A DNA stretch of 64,000 bases from Serratia marcescens. GTDB lineage: Bacteria; Pseudomonadota; Gammaproteobacteria; Enterobacterales; Enterobacteriaceae. The stretch's first letter is position 1; each line of letters begins with the position of its first letter. A model generated the notes under the pieces. That model did not search any database, had not been told where the DNA came from, and was given only the letters and a program-made list of their open reading frames with translations. Of this stretch, positions 47,318 through 58,564 are shown in pieces. The DNA is taken from positions 4,216,001 through 4,280,000 of the forward strand of contig NZ_JARVZZ010000001.1 of the NCBI RefSeq assembly GCF_029846115.1, in the 5' to 3' direction. Position numbers and translations under genes: made by a program.

Positions 47318-48148
47318 TTAACTGTTCACGAACGCCAGCAGATCGGCGTTGACCTGATCGGCATGGGTGGTCGGGATGCCGTGCGGCGCGCCCTTATAGG
47401 TATGGAGCGTGCCGTTTTGCACCAGCTTGGCCGACAGCACGCCGGAGTCCTGATAAGGCACCACCTGGTCGTCGTCGCCGTGGATCACCAGCACCGGAAT
47501 GGCGATCTTCTTGAGATCCTCGGTGAAATCGGTCTGCGAGAAGGCGACGATGCCGTCGTAGTGCGCCTTGGCGCCGCCCATCATGCCCTGGCGCCACCAG
47601 TTCCAGATGATCGCCTCAGACGGTTTGGCGCCCGGGCGGTTATAGCCGTAGAACGGGCCGGCCGGCACGTCGTAATAGAACTGCGCCCGGTTGGCGGCCA
47701 GCTGCGCCTGGAAATCATCGAACACCGCTTTGGGGGTACCCTGCGGATTGGCGTCGGTTTTTACCATCAGCGGCGGCACCGCGCTGATCAGCACCGCTTT
47801 GGACACCTTGTCCTCGCCGTGGCGCACGATATAGCGCACCACCTCGCCGCCGCCCGTCGAGTGGCCCACGTGCATCGCGCCCTGCACGCCCAGGTGTTTT
47901 ACCACCGCGGCGACATCATCGGCGTAGTGGTCCATGTCGTGCCCTTCCGACACCTGGCTGGAGCGGCCGTGGCCGCGGCGATCGTGCGCGACGACCCGGA
48001 ATCCTTTGTTCACGAAGAACAGCATCTGGGCATCCCAGTCATCGCTGGACAACGGCCAGCCGTGGTGGAAGTAGATAACCTTGCCGTTTTTGGGGCCCCA
48101 ATCCTTATAGAAAATCTCGACGCCATCGCTGGTCGTTACGTAACCCAT
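47318..48148 (-). CDS. Alpha/beta hydrolase, cofactor-free haloperoxidase/esterase type
   Basis: 276 residues. Nucleophile S97 in GHSTGGG, Asp in IHGDDDQVVP, and His in KGAPHGIPTTH form an intact triad; AHDRRGHGRS and the N-terminal FYKDWGPKNG are typical of non-heme chloroperoxidase-like esterases. GGGAG is 8 bases before the ATG at 48148, so the longer frame to 48334 is rejected. A paralogue at 60603-61433 lacks the serine. Divergent from the aldehyde dehydrogenase gene. Confidence 0.85.
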   Translation of the reverse strand: MGYVTTSDGVEIFYKDWGPKNGKVIYFHHGWPLSSDDWDAQMLFFVNKGFRVVAHDRRGHGRSSQVSEGHDMDHYADDVAAVVKHLGVQGAMHVGHSTGGGEVVRYIVRHGEDKVSKAVLISAVPPLMVKTDANPQGTPKAVFDDFQAQLAANRAQFYYDVPAGPFYGYNRPGAKPSEAIIWNWWRQGMMGGAKAHYDGIVAFSQTDFTEDLKKIAIPVLVIHGDDDQVVPYQDSGVLSAKLVQNGTLHTYKGAPHGIPTTHADQVNADLLAFVNS

Positions 48149-48347
48149 GTTGTTTCTCCCATTTACACTATGGTTAAAAAAGAAGGTATATACTGCGCGC
48201 GGCGCCGGGATCTCTGGCTCCCTCATCCCGGTTGGCCGACGATCTTGCGTTGATCGTTTAACGAGTATAGGTTTAAAGCTCACTTTAAGGTCAAACCGGG
48301 TTAGGCAAACCGCATTCCCGCTTTCACTCGGCATCAGGAGAATTCAA

Positions 48348-49772
48348 GTGCAGGGAGATGACATCCTCATGACGCTGGAGCAACGGCTTGCCGCCCAACG
48401 TCATGCCTTCCTGCGCGACGGCGCACCGACGATCGCTCAGCGCAAAACCGCCCTGCGCCGCCTGCGGAGCGCCATTTTGGCCGAGCGCGGCGCGCTGACG
48501 GCGGCCGTCAGCGCAGACTTCGGCCACCGCTCGCCTTACGAAACCGACATCCTGGAGATCCTGGTCACCGTGCAGGCGATCGATTATCTGCTGCGCCACC
48601 TGAAGCGCTTTATGCAGCCGGAACGCCGCCACGTCGCCCTGCCGTACCAGGCCGGGCGCGCCTATGTGCAATACCAACCTAAAGGCGTGATTGGCGTCAT
48701 GGCGCCGTGGAACTACCCGTTTTCGTTGACCTTCATCCCGCTGGCCACCGCCCTGGCCGCCGGCAACCGCGTGATGCTGAAACCTTCGGAGCTCACGCCG
48801 CGCACCAGCCAACTCATCGAAACGATGCTGGCGGCGCTGTTTCCCGCCGATGAGGTCGCGGTGGTGACCGGCGGGCCGGACGTCGGGGCCGGGTTCAGCA
48901 CGCTGGCGTTCGATCACCTGGTGTTCACCGGCAGCACGGCGATCGGCCGCCAGATCATGCAGGCGGCCGGTAAAAATCTGGTGCCCTTGACGCTCGAGCT
49001 GGGCGGCAAAAGCCCCGCCGTCGTGGCGCCCGGCGCGCTCACCGCCAGAACCGTTAACAGCCTGGCGTTCGGCAAGCTGTCGAACGCGGGCCAAACCTGC
49101 ATCGCACCCGATTACCTGTTGATCCATCAGGACGATGTGGAAAACTTTATCGCGCTCTACGACGCGGCGGTCAAAGCGTTTTACCCCGACGGGCCGACGA
49201 GCCATGACTACGGCGCCATCATCAACGACAGGCACTACCACCGTTTGCAGGATCTGCTCACCGACGCCCAGGCGCGGGGCGCGCGGATCGTTCCGGTGGG
49301 CCACCGCCCGGACTCGGCGGCGGAACGGCCGAAAACCCTCGCCCCCACGCTGATCGTCAGCGCCCCCGACGACAGCCGAATCATGCAAGAGGAGATCTTC
49401 GGGCCGCTGCTGCCGATACGCACCTACGCCGCCTTTGATGAAGCGATCGACGTTATCAACGCCGGACCGCGCCCGCTGGCGCTGTACTACTTTGGCCCAG
49501 GCGGCCCCCTGCAGGACAGGCTGCTGACGCGCACCACCTCCGGCAACGTCAGCGTCAACGCCACCCTGCTGCATTTTGCCCAGGACGATCTGCCGTTCGG
49601 CGGCATCGGCCCCAGCGGTATGGGGGCCTATCACGGCATCGAAGGATTCCGGGCGCTGAGCCACGCCAAGGGCGTCTTCATCCAAAGCCGCTGGCACTTC
49701 ACCGATCTGCTGCGCGCACCGTTCGGCAAGCTGGCGGACACGGTGCTCAAGGTGATGCTGCGGCGCCGATAA
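48348..49772 (+). CDS. Aldehyde dehydrogenase (coniferyl-aldehyde type)
   Basis: 474 residues. It oxidises aldehydes to acids with NAD(P)+. GVMAPWNYPFSLTF, FTGSTAIGRQIM, catalytic Glu in LELGGKSP and catalytic Cys in SNAGQTCIAPDYLL are all present, and the short C-terminus fits the class 3/CALDH group. An AGGAG at 48336-48340 lies 7 bases before a GTG at 48348, which I take as the start; the ATG at 48369 is possible. Divergent from an esterase, so ester cleavage followed by aldehyde oxidation is conceivable. Confidence 0.87.
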   Translation: MQGDDILMTLEQRLAAQRHAFLRDGAPTIAQRKTALRRLRSAILAERGALTAAVSADFGHRSPYETDILEILVTVQAIDYLLRHLKRFMQPERRHVALPYQAGRAYVQYQPKGVIGVMAPWNYPFSLTFIPLATALAAGNRVMLKPSELTPRTSQLIETMLAALFPADEVAVVTGGPDVGAGFSTLAFDHLVFTGSTAIGRQIMQAAGKNLVPLTLELGGKSPAVVAPGALTARTVNSLAFGKLSNAGQTCIAPDYLLIHQDDVENFIALYDAAVKAFYPDGPTSHDYGAIINDRHYHRLQDLLTDAQARGARIVPVGHRPDSAAERPKTLAPTLIVSAPDDSRIMQEEIFGPLLPIRTYAAFDEAIDVINAGPRPLALYYFGPGGPLQDRLLTRTTSGNVSVNATLLHFAQDDLPFGGIGPSGMGAYHGIEGFRALSHAKGVFIQSRWHFTDLLRAPFGKLADTVLKVMLRRR

Positions 49773-49980
49773 GGCGGCGTGCTAGCTATCGATAACACAG
49801 CCATGAATCGCCGCAAGCTATCACAGTATTCAATCATTCCTATTTTATCTCTCCGCCGCCGCTGACTAAGCTTAGCCATGAGTCGCCCTGTGCCCGTTAG
49901 CGGCCAAGGCGATGTGATTTCATTGAGTTCAGTCATTTAGCGCAACACCCGACGCAAGCCTGACCCGCATGCCTTGTTAA

Positions 49981-52227
<2,247 letters not shown>

Positions 52228-52242
52228 CTAAGCGACAGCACA

Positions 52243-52273
52243 AAGCCCGCCACGGTAAGTCGGCGGGCTTTTT
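52243..52273 (+). terminator. Rho-independent terminator of katG
   Basis: AAGCCCGCC (52243-52251) pairs with GGCGGGCTT (52262-52270) around a 10-base loop, followed by T residues; 16 bases after the stop codon. Confidence 0.88.
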
Positions 52274-52340
52274 AATCATTGATGCATATCTTTATCGCAA
52301 TCTCGTGCTGACGTTGGCTAACCGCAGCCAAGGAGATGGC

Positions 52341-52700
52341 ATGATAAAGACATCGGACAGCGCTCACCCGCTCTTCAGCAGTTACAAAAAGACCTTCACT
52401 TACTCAGGCCGCGAAAGCCGTGGGCCTTACTCAATGCTGCTTTTGTGCCAGCACGTTTGGTTTCTGCTTTATCTCGCCGTTATCGCCAGCAAGATGAATG
52501 AGATTTCCATTTTCGCGCTTGCGGCGTTTTTGCTGCCTATGCTAGCGGCCAATGTGCGCCGTTTGCATGATGCGGGTTACTCCGGTGGTTGGTGCCTGAC
52601 ATGGTTCTGCTTCACACCCTATGTAATGCTGATCTTCGCGCTGTTCCTTCCCGCTAAGAACATCAATAACCCTTACGACGATCGCCCAAACCTGGCGTAA
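52341..52700 (+). CDS. DUF805 inner-membrane protein
   Basis: 119 residues with about three membrane segments. FTYSGRESRGPY near the N-terminus and the conserved ANVRRLHDAGYSGGWCL motif identify the DUF805 family (YhaH/YhaI-like). Function unknown. AGGAG is five to six bases before the ATG at 52341, inside a longer open frame that runs back into katG. Single gene after the katG terminator; its promoter is not obvious. Confidence 0.8.
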   Translation: MIKTSDSAHPLFSSYKKTFTYSGRESRGPYSMLLLCQHVWFLLYLAVIASKMNEISIFALAAFLLPMLAANVRRLHDAGYSGGWCLTWFCFTPYVMLIFALFLPAKNINNPYDDRPNLA

Positions 52701-53183
52701 GCCCCCTCAACGGCCTGCTTCGGCGAGCCATGGCTGGCGCCGCGATATTCTCTTTACCCGCTTATTCGTATTTACTCAACAAGTCATATAAAAATTTGAT
52801 GGGCAGCAATTCTTTTAATGCTGTATTTATATTTAGACGGCAATGAAGACCGTAAACTCAGCTGGCTAATGCGATATATCCTATCCAGGAGAAGACCGTT
52901 ATGGATTATTATCGATTCGCCTCAACATGCGCCAAGGCGGGCCTTATTCTCATCGCCGCCCCTTAGCGGCTGCGGGCGCGGCCGCCAAAGGCGCTCACCG
53001 TTTTTATGCCAATAAAAAAAGAGGTTCTGCACCTGGGTGATATTTTCCTGGGCGCCAGACGCTCGCCCTTCTTTAATGCTTCACCCCGCGCGCTGCGCTT
53101 TTCTTTTTTATTTTTCAACCGCCGGGAAAGGTCATAGGAAATCACACTTTACTCAGGAAAATAACCGCGACCTGGAGGTCATC
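52701..53183. other. Intergenic region with a frameshifted small ORF
   Basis: 483 bases, first half AT-rich. It contains a short ORF with a ribosome site at 52901 (listed separately), and the ribosome site GGAGG of the downstream VOC gene at about 53174. The 65-codon ORF at 52818-53015 has no coding character. A GC-rich stretch followed by a T-rich tract around 53088-53115 might act as a terminator. Confidence 0.5.
52901..53040 (+). pseudogene. Frameshifted small hydrophobic protein
   Basis: An AGGAG precedes ATG 52901 and opens MDYYRFASTCAKAGLILIAAP, then TAG at 52964. Dropping back one base at a CCCC run keeps the frame open with LAAAGAAAKGAHRFY and a basic end, to TGA at 53038-53040. Together this would be a 46-residue single-helix membrane protein with a basic tail. 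Either the gene is broken by a one-base indel, or a frameshift occurs, or the similarity to a small membrane protein is chance. Confidence 0.35.
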
Positions 53184-54083
53184 ATGCAACATATTATCGG
53201 TATTTCTTCTCGTCGGCTGAGGATATCGGCCCTTGCGCTGCTGCTCCCGGCGATGTCCTGGGCGGCCGATACGGCGTCTCTCGCCGTGGGGCCGCAATAT
53301 GACACCACCCACGTCTACGTCGAACGCGGCAAGATGGATGCCTTTGTCGACAGCATCCTGAAAACCTTCGGCGGCACCCGCACCGAACGCGTGCTGGTCA
53401 ACGTCACGCCCACGCCGAGCGAAACTTACTCCCAGCTGATACTGACGCCGGCCGGCAGCTTCTCGGTGTTCGATTTCAAAACGCCGATCCCGCACCCGTT
53501 CGGCACCGAGCGCAACGGTTTCCTGGTCAGGGATATGGACGCCGCCATCCGCCAGGCCAGGGCCGCCGGCGCCGATGTGCAGGTTGCGCCTTTCGACGAT
53601 CCGATCGGCCGCGACGCAGTGATCCAGTGGCCCGGCGGCGTCAACATGCAGCTCTATTGGCACACCAAGGCGCCCAACTATAAGCCGCTGCTGAGCGTGC
53701 CGGAAAACCGCCTGTATCTCTCCGCCTACCGCGTCGACGATTTCCTGAAAAGCTACCAGGCGTTCTCGCACGGCAAGGTCGTGAGCGACGAACTGGTCAG
53801 CGATACGGCGATCGGTCGCAGCGACAACGGCAAGATCCGCCAGATCGCGCTGGACTCCCACTTCGGCAAAACGCGCATTTTCGTCACCGACGGGCATCTG
53901 CCTTATCCGTTCGGCCATGAGCGCACCGGCTATGGCGTCGACGATCTGCCGGCCACGCTGGCCAAAGCGACGGCCAGCGGCGCGCAGGTGCTGTGGCGCT
54001 CGACGGCGGCGGAGCGGCGCGCCTCGGCGCTGGTGCGTTTCCCCGGCGGCTACATCGCCGAAATTCACCAGACGGCTAAATAA
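53184..54083 (+). CDS. Exported VOC/glyoxalase-fold protein
   Basis: 299 residues with a signal peptide (ISALALLLPAMSWAA). Two VOC-type beta-alpha-beta modules follow: about 40-145 (THVYVERGKMDAFVDSILKTFGG, FLVRDMDAAIRQARAAGADV) and about 170-295 (LYLSAYRVDDFLKSYQAF, YGVDDLPATLAKATASGAQVL). The repeated PHPFGTER / PYPFGHER blocks mark the two halves. Substrate unknown; a periplasmic location is unusual for VOC enzymes. Good GGAGG before the ATG. Followed by a terminator and then a porin gene. Confidence 0.75.
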   Translation: MQHIIGISSRRLRISALALLLPAMSWAADTASLAVGPQYDTTHVYVERGKMDAFVDSILKTFGGTRTERVLVNVTPTPSETYSQLILTPAGSFSVFDFKTPIPHPFGTERNGFLVRDMDAAIRQARAAGADVQVAPFDDPIGRDAVIQWPGGVNMQLYWHTKAPNYKPLLSVPENRLYLSAYRVDDFLKSYQAFSHGKVVSDELVSDTAIGRSDNGKIRQIALDSHFGKTRIFVTDGHLPYPFGHERTGYGVDDLPATLAKATASGAQVLWRSTAAERRASALVRFPGGYIAEIHQTAK

Positions 54084-54090
54084 ACCCAAG

Positions 54091-54112
54091 GCGCGCTGCG
54101 GCGCGCTTTTTT
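54091..54112 (+). terminator. Intrinsic terminator just ahead of the porin gene
   Basis: GCGCGC-TGCG-GCGCGC followed by six T, eight bases after the VOC stop codon and only 12 bases before the next start codon. Confidence 0.78.
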
Positions 54113-54124
54113 CTTCGGATATCC

Positions 54125-55414
54125 ATGATGAAACGCACGCTTCCCGCACTGTTGCTGTTCTCCACGCTCCCCGCCCTGGCGGCGGAGCCCGCCGCGTCTC
54201 CCTGGAAAAATATCCCCCTGGGCGATGCGGCCACCCTGTCTTTCGACGGTTCACTGCGCGAGCGCTATGAATGGACGGATCAACGCGATCTGAGCGGCGG
54301 ACGCGACGACACCTTCATGCAGCGCCTGCTGATTGGCGCGCGCCTCGACTACGGCGACAACTTTGGCGCCTATGTTCAGTTGGGATCGTCACTGGCCACG
54401 CCGCGCGATCGCGGGCGCAAGCCGACCGACGAAGATCATGCCTATCTCGGCCAGGGCTATGTGGACTTAAAACTGCCCACCGCCTACGGCCTCGGCACCC
54501 TGCGAGTCGGCCGCCAGGAGATTGCGCTGGGTTCGCTGCACCTGATGGGCACCCGCGACGGCCCCAACGTGCGCCGCGCTTTCGACGCCGTCCGCGCCAG
54601 CTGGGCCAAGGATAAAAACCGCCTCGACGCCTTTATCGGCCACCCCGTCACCCTCAAAACCGGCAGTTTCGACGACGATACCGACAACAGCCAAAAGGTG
54701 TGGGGGCTGTACGGCACCACGCCGCTGGCCGCGCTGGCTTCCTCGCTCGATCTCTACACCTTCGGCTTTGAGGATAGCGATGCCCACTACGCGCAGCTCA
54801 GCGGGCAAGAGCGGCGCTATACCGTCGGCGCGCGCATTTTCGGCGCAGCGCAGGGATTCGACTGGGACAACGAGGCCGCCTGGCAGTTCGGCAGCGCAGA
54901 ACAGCGCGACATCCGCGCCTGGTCGGCGTCGGCGCACGCCGGGTATACGGTGAGCGACTGGCGCTGGCAGCCGCGCTTTGGCGGCAAAATTGGCATCGCC
55001 AGCGGCGATAAAAACGGTCACGATGGGCAGCTCAACACCTTCAACGCCATGTACCCCAAGCTGCCCTACCTGACCGAGAACGGGCTGGTGGCGCCGGCTA
55101 ACCTGATCGCCATCCATCCTTCGGTCACGATTACGCCGTGGCAAACCCTGTCCATCGATTTCAGTTGGGACGCGTTATGGCGGCAACGCCGCGAGGATGC
55201 CTTCTACCTCGGGCCGATGCGCCCGGTGAAAGGCAGTACGCAGGGCTCGCGCTTTATCGGCAATCAGTACCAGGTCGAAACCACCTGGACGCCGAGAAGC
55301 GATCTTCAGTTCAAGGTGGCCTATGTCTACTTCGACGTCGGCCACAGCCTGCAGCAGCATGCCGGGCTGAAAAACATGAATTTCGTGCTGGCGCAGGGCA
55401 CCTACCGTTTTTAA
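54125..55414 (+). CDS. Alginate-export-type outer-membrane porin
   Basis: 429 residues, signal peptide LPALLLFSTLPALA, then a beta-barrel of the Alginate_exp family: LSFDGSLRERYEWTDQRD, MQRLLIGARLDYGDNFGAYVQLGSS, LRVGRQEIALGS, and VRRAFDAVRASW. It ends with Phe. Members transport polysaccharides or small carbohydrates across the outer membrane. The ribosome site is weak (GGATATCC) and a terminator lies directly upstream, so expression may depend on readthrough from the VOC gene. Confidence 0.78.
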   Translation: MMKRTLPALLLFSTLPALAAEPAASPWKNIPLGDAATLSFDGSLRERYEWTDQRDLSGGRDDTFMQRLLIGARLDYGDNFGAYVQLGSSLATPRDRGRKPTDEDHAYLGQGYVDLKLPTAYGLGTLRVGRQEIALGSLHLMGTRDGPNVRRAFDAVRASWAKDKNRLDAFIGHPVTLKTGSFDDDTDNSQKVWGLYGTTPLAALASSLDLYTFGFEDSDAHYAQLSGQERRYTVGARIFGAAQGFDWDNEAAWQFGSAEQRDIRAWSASAHAGYTVSDWRWQPRFGGKIGIASGDKNGHDGQLNTFNAMYPKLPYLTENGLVAPANLIAIHPSVTITPWQTLSIDFSWDALWRQRREDAFYLGPMRPVKGSTQGSRFIGNQYQVETTWTPRSDLQFKVAYVYFDVGHSLQQHAGLKNMNFVLAQGTYRF

Positions 55415-55915
55415 GTATCAGGCAAGTTAATCGGTGTACGCGGGTGCCCTTAATAATCCCGAACTCAATAATGACGTTCGCCGGCGAGTAGCCACCTCTA
55501 TGCATTGCGGCAATGGCGGCCACTCGCCGCTATTCAAAGATAAAAGTTAAAGAAAAGCAAAAAGATATATCAGCCACCTAAACTTCGCGAGCCAATTACA
55601 GAGTAATATTAAATAAAGGTTTAATTCCACCTGGTCATTTAAGAACGCCTTTTACGCATATCTTATGTAAAAGATTCATATAAGAATAACTCATTAATAA
55701 AATAATTATGCCTATACTGCTTTCAGCCAACCATTGCGCGCCATTAATTCCTCACCGTGATTAATGATAAGGACATATCCCGCTTGAGTGCGATATTCAA
55801 GCCAGACCAAGGAGGCAATCTAATGATAACCCACTAATTACCCCCTATTTTCAAACCTGTGTACGAGCATATAGAGCGTTAGGTGCAATATTGTCAACGT
55901 CCAAAGGAGTTTGAT
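55415..55915. other. Long AT-rich leader region of the serralysin gene
   Basis: 501 bases. After the porin there is an inverted pair CGGCGAGT (55482-55489) / ACTCGCCG (55522-55529) enclosing a smaller ATTGC-G-GCAAT repeat, perhaps the porin's terminator. The next 380 bases are AT-rich without ORFs and probably hold the regulated promoter of the protease; AAAGGAG at about 55903-55909 is its ribosome site. No other feature found. Confidence 0.5.
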
Positions 55916-57298
55916 ATGTCATTAGCGACCGATAAAATCTCAGATTATTTAACCGATTATGAAAGAGGCGATCACGCAGGGAGCAGCAAACCGTCATACG
56001 CCACAGAGGAGGTTTCAGATCTGTTGCTGAGGAGCCATTATTCCGCCAATGGCAAAGGCGTGACTGACCATGCGGCAACAATAACCTACTCTTTCCCCGT
56101 GTATACCGACAGCGATAAGCCAGGATCCGCACAGCTTAACGCCGCCCAACAGGCCCAAACCAAGCTTTCATTGCAGTCCTGGTCAGACGTCGCCAACGTC
56201 ACGTTTACCGAAGTCACAGGCAACGATGTGAAAAATGCAGATATAAAATTTGGTTTTTATAAAGCGGCCAGCGGGGGCAATTACACCTCTTATGAAAGTA
56301 CGCAAAACGATCTCAAAAGCACCATTTGGATCAGCGGTAACAATGGCTACGACGCCTCTAACCCACAAACCAATAACTATGCCAGGGATACGCTGACCCA
56401 CGAAATAGGGCATGCGCTGGGACTCTCGCACCCAGGGAACTACGATGCTTCCAACGCGACTTACCCCACCTACACCAACTCGGCGAAATATTATGAGGAC
56501 GACCATCAATATTCTTTGATGAGCTATTTTAGTGAACAAAACACCGGTGCCGACTATAAAGGCGTTTGGCCATCGGGGCCGCAGCTGGATGATATTACCG
56601 CCATACAGAAACTGTACGGCGCGAATACCACCACGCGCACCGGCGATACCACCTATGGTTTCAACTCGAATACCGACAGAGACTTTTTGAGCGTTAAGGC
56701 GTCCACGGACAAAATCGTGGCGGCTATCTGGGATGCCGGCGGCAACGACACGCTGGATTTTTCAGGCTACAGCCAGGATCAGCGCATCAACATTAACGAA
56801 GGCGCATTCTCAGATGTGGGCGGATTGAAGGCGAATATCGCCGTCGCCTACGGCGCGCAGATTGAAAACATCATCGGCGGCAGCGGCGCCGATATCTTAG
56901 TGGGCAACGCACTGAACAATACGCTCAAAGGCGGCGCAGGCAACGATATCATTTACGGTGCCGGCGGCGCCGATCAGCTCTGGGGCAATGCAGGCGCCGA
57001 CACCTTCGTCTTCAGTGCAGCCGGCGACAGCCAAGCCGCCGCACCGGACTGGATCCGCGATTTCCAGACAGCAGTGGATAAAATCGATCTGTCGTGGATC
57101 AACCAGACGGTTAAAGCCGAGGGGGGCGAGTTGCACTTCGTCGATAGCTTAAGCGGCTCGCTGTATGAAGCGGCGCTGAATTATGATTCGCAGCAGAATG
57201 TGACCGATCTGGCGATCAATCTCTCCGGTCATAACCAGCCTGATTTTCTGGTTAAAATCGTTGGGCAGGTCGACGCTTCCGCCGATATTCTCGTCTAG
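55916..57298 (+). CDS. Serralysin-family RTX metalloprotease
   Basis: 460 residues, M10B. Zinc site H162, H166 and H172 with E163 in THEIGHALGLSHP, Met-turn M202 and Tyr204 in SLMSYF. RTX repeats (GGSGADILVGN, GGAGNDIIYG, GGADQLWGN) bind calcium and the C-terminus ends DILV, the type I secretion signal. Closely related to serralysin PrtA of S. marcescens as I recall it but shorter and different at the N-terminus, so one of the Slp paralogues. No inhibitor or LipBCD-type exporter genes adjoin. GC content is below that of its neighbours. Confidence 0.93.
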   Translation: MSLATDKISDYLTDYERGDHAGSSKPSYATEEVSDLLLRSHYSANGKGVTDHAATITYSFPVYTDSDKPGSAQLNAAQQAQTKLSLQSWSDVANVTFTEVTGNDVKNADIKFGFYKAASGGNYTSYESTQNDLKSTIWISGNNGYDASNPQTNNYARDTLTHEIGHALGLSHPGNYDASNATYPTYTNSAKYYEDDHQYSLMSYFSEQNTGADYKGVWPSGPQLDDITAIQKLYGANTTTRTGDTTYGFNSNTDRDFLSVKASTDKIVAAIWDAGGNDTLDFSGYSQDQRININEGAFSDVGGLKANIAVAYGAQIENIIGGSGADILVGNALNNTLKGGAGNDIIYGAGGADQLWGNAGADTFVFSAAGDSQAAAPDWIRDFQTAVDKIDLSWINQTVKAEGGELHFVDSLSGSLYEAALNYDSQQNVTDLAINLSGHNQPDFLVKIVGQVDASADILV

Positions 57299-57313
57299 CC
57301 AAGACAAACTCGC

Positions 57314-57335
57314 AGTCCGGCGCGAACGCCGGACT
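57314..57335 (+). terminator. Hairpin terminator of the serralysin gene
   Basis: AGTCCGGCG / CGCCGGACT, a 9-base perfect stem with loop CGAA, 15 bases after the stop codon; a loose T-rich tail follows. Confidence 0.72.
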
Positions 57336-57415
57336 GTTCATCTCTTTTCAGGCCTGCCGCTGGCGTTTTTTGCGCGGTTCCCACATCGCCAAAGCAGTAA
57401 ATCGCGCAGACGAGC

Positions 57416-58471
57416 TCACACCGCTTCCAGCTCCGCCGCCAGGGTGGCGACCAGCTCCGCCGCCGGCATCGGCCGCGCCAGGCCCACGCCCTGCCCGGCC
57501 CACAGCGACATAAACTCTCCGCGACCGGCCTTGGCCGCCGCCTGGCGAATATCGCCGGTGAGCACATTCTGCACCGGATAAGGCAGGATCTGCGCCTCTT
57601 CCACGCGCATCTGGCGCATGAAATCATTGACGATGCCGCGCGCCGGGCGGCCGCTGAAGGCGCGCGTCAGGCGCGTGCTGTCATCACCGGCGTTGCTCAG
57701 CGCCGCCCGCCAGGCTTCGGCGATGCCCGACTCCGGGCAGCACAGGAACGCGGTGCCCAGCTGCGCCGCCTGCGCGCCCAGCAAGCGCGCCGCCGCGATG
57801 CCGCGCCCGTTCATGATGCCGCCCGCGGCGATCACCGGGATCTTCACCGCCGCCACTACCTGCGGCAGCAGGGCCATCAGGCCGACGCAGGATTGTTCGA
57901 TGTCGCCGAGGAAGGTCGGGCGGTGGCCGCCCGCCTCCGAGCCCGAGACGCAAACGAAGTCGGCGCCCGCCTCTTCCCAGGCGCGGGCTTCCGCCACCGT
58001 GGTAGCGGTGCCGATCACCCGCGAGCCGGCCTTCTTGAACTGCGTGACCGTGGCGCGCGGCAGCACGCCGAAGGTGAAACTGGCCACCGGCGGCGCCGCC
58101 TCCAGCAAGGCCGCGATCTGGTCACGGTTGTTTTCGGCGAATTGAGTGGGAATCGGCGGCTCGCTCAGCCCCAGCGCTTCGCGGAACGGCCGCAACAGGT
58201 GCTGGGCGCGCTTCAGCTCGGCGAGATCCGGGTGCTGCTCATCGAGCAGAAACAGATTGATGTTGAACGGCGCGGCGGTCTGCGCGCGGATCTGCTGCAC
58301 CCGTTCGAGGATCACCGCCGGTGAAAACAGCGCCGCCGCGCACGAGCCCAGCGCCCCGGCATTGCTCACCGCTACCGCCAACGCCGGCGGCGACGCGCCG
58401 TTCATCGGCCCCTGAACGATCGGATAGCGCAGCCCAAGTTCGCGGGCAAAAGCAGAAGGTGCCGTCATCAA
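57416..58471 (-). CDS. Nitronate monooxygenase-family flavoenzyme
   Basis: 351 residues, FMN-binding TIM barrel of the 2-nitropropane dioxygenase/NMO family. YPIVQGPMNGASPPALAVAVSNAGALGS at the N-terminus, GSEAGGHRPT with a likely catalytic His, and [32 protein letters not shown] are family marks. It oxidises alkyl nitronates or reduces quinones. GGGAG is 8 bases before the ATG at 58471. It follows the MFS exporter by 93 bases on the same strand and may belong to that operon. Confidence 0.87.
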   Translation of the reverse strand: MMTAPSAFARELGLRYPIVQGPMNGASPPALAVAVSNAGALGSCAAALFSPAVILERVQQIRAQTAAPFNINLFLLDEQHPDLAELKRAQHLLRPFREALGLSEPPIPTQFAENNRDQIAALLEAAPPVASFTFGVLPRATVTQFKKAGSRVIGTATTVAEARAWEEAGADFVCVSGSEAGGHRPTFLGDIEQSCVGLMALLPQVVAAVKIPVIAAGGIMNGRGIAAARLLGAQAAQLGTAFLCCPESGIAEAWRAALSNAGDDSTRLTRAFSGRPARGIVNDFMRQMRVEEAQILPYPVQNVLTGDIRQAAAKAGRGEFMSLWAGQGVGLARPMPAAELVATLAAELEAV

Positions 58472-58564
58472 TGTGTCTCCCTGTGCTGACTACATTCGTC
58501 TTACGGCGGCCGCGCCGCCGAACCGACCAAAAGCATAGCACCTTCTCACCGCCTGGCCGTGCAG

